64,000 nucleotides of DNA from Pokkaliibacter plantistimulans (GTDB lineage Bacteria; Pseudomonadota; Gammaproteobacteria; Pseudomonadales; Balneatricaceae): assembly GCF_046844695.1 (NCBI RefSeq), contig NZ_CP177354.1:4154001-4218000 (forward strand). Reading direction: 5' to 3'. This document shows positions 63,233-64,000 of the stretch, one piece after another. The notes below the pieces were generated by a model that saw only the letters and a program-made list of their open reading frames with translations, was not told where the DNA came from and did not search any database. Each line of letters opens with the position of its first letter. Positions within the stretch are counted from its first letter, which is position 1. A program made the position numbers and the translations under genes.

Positions 63233-64000
63233 ATGACAGCACCTACGGCGGGGCGACTACGTATTGTTGCCGATGAAAATATGCCGGGTCTTACCACCCT
63301 TTTCAACGACATCGGCAGCCTGACCGCTCTCCCCGGCAGAAGTATTACCAGGCAAGACTTGCTGCAGGCCGATGCCCTTCTGGTACGTTCGATTACCAGA
63401 GTGAATCAGGCACTGCTGGAAGGAACACCCATTAAGTTTGTCGGCAGTGCCACTATCGGAACCGATCACCTAGACATCCCCTGGCTGGACAACAACCATA
63501 TCACCCATACTAATGCCCCCGGATGTAACGCTGACTCCGTTGCCGATTATGTCATCGCCGCCCTGGCTCATCTGTCTCATCAGGACGGCAGCAACTGGTT
63601 CACCAACAAGACCGCCGCCGTTATCGGTGTCGGCAATGTCGGCAGCAAGGTTGTCCAACGCTTGCGGGGCCTTGGTCTGCACGTTCTGGTAAACGACCCA
63701 CCACGTCAGCAACAACATCCAACTGATGATCCGCACTTTGTCGACCTGAATACAGCCCTCAGCGCCGACATCATCTGCTGCCACACGCCACTGGTAAGAT
63801 CAGGCGACTTCCCAACCTATCATCTTCTGGATGAGCCTCAGATCAGCGCCATACGCCCCGGCACATTACTGCTGAATGCAGGTCGTGGCGACGTCATCAA
63901 CAATCAGGCACTTCTAGAGCGGATGCAACGACAAAATGATCTGGAACTGGTAATGGATGTATGGGAAAACGAGCCACGCCCGTTGCTGGGCCTAATTCCT
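63233..64000 (+). CDS. pdxB: Erythronate-4-phosphate dehydrogenase, N-terminal part (runs off window)
   Basis: The first 256 codons of PdxB. Starts MTAPTAGRLRIVADENMPGL, followed by GRSITRQDLLQADALLVRSITRVN, GSATIGTDHLD, the nucleotide-binding loop GVGNVGSKVVQRL, LLNAGRGDVINNQALL and the start of the catalytic His region DVWENEP. A D-2-hydroxyacid dehydrogenase of the DXP-dependent pyridoxal phosphate pathway. The ATG at 63233 has AGAGAG upstream. The 3' end lies beyond the window. Confidence 0.93.
   Translation, partial: MTAPTAGRLRIVADENMPGLTTLFNDIGSLTALPGRSITRQDLLQADALLVRSITRVNQALLEGTPIKFVGSATIGTDHLDIPWLDNNHITHTNAPGCNADSVADYVIAALAHLSHQDGSNWFTNKTAAVIGVGNVGSKVVQRLRGLGLHVLVNDPPRQQQHPTDDPHFVDLNTALSADIICCHTPLVRSGDFPTYHLLDEPQISAIRPGTLLLNAGRGDVINNQALLERMQRQNDLELVMDVWENEPRPLLGLIP

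Overview
The window reads as chromosomal DNA of a marine-type gammaproteobacterium, most like the Oceanospirillales/Pseudomonadales. This is an inference from gene content and order: a cyoABCDE terminal oxidase, an intracellular polyhydroxyalkanoate depolymerase, a pilA/pilBCD-coaE-yacG locus, and two blocks that resemble Pseudomonas gene order (queF with a yadGH-like ABC exporter and a PA2817-like gene; msrB with alaA and htpX). Almost everything is housekeeping or ordinary accessory metabolism. I see no prophage, integron, CRISPR array or transposase gene.

Layout: 1-5.2 kb carries the 3' end of an Orn/Lys/Arg decarboxylase, a DUF2076 protein, a CobW-type GTPase, and a divergent NTF2-like/amidohydrolase pair separated by three phased operator-like dyads. 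6-11 kb is the cyo operon with a possible FNR/ANR site upstream and a large hairpin between cyoD and cyoE. 11-17.5 kb holds tRNA-Ser, a thioesterase-nitroreductase pair, an uncharacterised membrane coiled-coil gene, queF, an ABC-2 exporter and a PA2817-like gene. 17.7-18.4 kb is a fourfold tandem tRNA-Glu/tRNA-Gly array. 18.9-27.4 kb has another uncharacterised membrane gene, an OlsF-like two-domain acyltransferase, phaZ, a polyamine-binding protein, rluB, yciO and an rnm-like PHP gene. 27.5-33.5 kb is the type IV pilus locus with coaE, yacG and a pterin dehydratase. 33.8-36.2 kb has a PRPP synthetase-like gene overlapping an alkB-like gene, a flavodoxin and a small unknown gene.

36.4-42.8 kb is a periplasmic iron/haem-type cluster (imelysin, DUF1111 di-haem protein, second imelysin, Tat-exported DUF1513, convergent di-haem peroxidase) behind a Fur-like site. 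43-51.5 kb has yhhQ with a candidate preQ1-I riboswitch over its ribosome binding site, an RsmB-like methyltransferase, class I fumarase, apbE, a MITE-like repeat, trhP, thpR and a membrane coiled-coil gene. 51.7-54.6 kb holds the most interesting system: a LuxP-like AI-2 receptor that keeps every ligand-contact residue I can recall, translationally coupled to a sensor kinase whose catalytic half is of the HisKA_3 (NarX/DegS) type instead of the LuxQ hybrid type. 54.5-57 kb is a divergent dsdC-like/dsdA pair with a GcvA-like dyad between them. 57.1-58 kb is a second fourfold tRNA array (Asp/Val) with a covarying extended acceptor stem. The window closes with yajG, msrB, alaA, an unknown gene, htpX, a small possible WGR protein and the 5' part of pdxB.

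Functional links: queF makes preQ1 and yhhQ imports queuosine precursors. The cyo operon and fumarase serve aerobic respiration. PilA, PilB, PilC and PilD form the core of a type IV pilus. The 36-43 kb cluster looks like a co-regulated iron-response unit.
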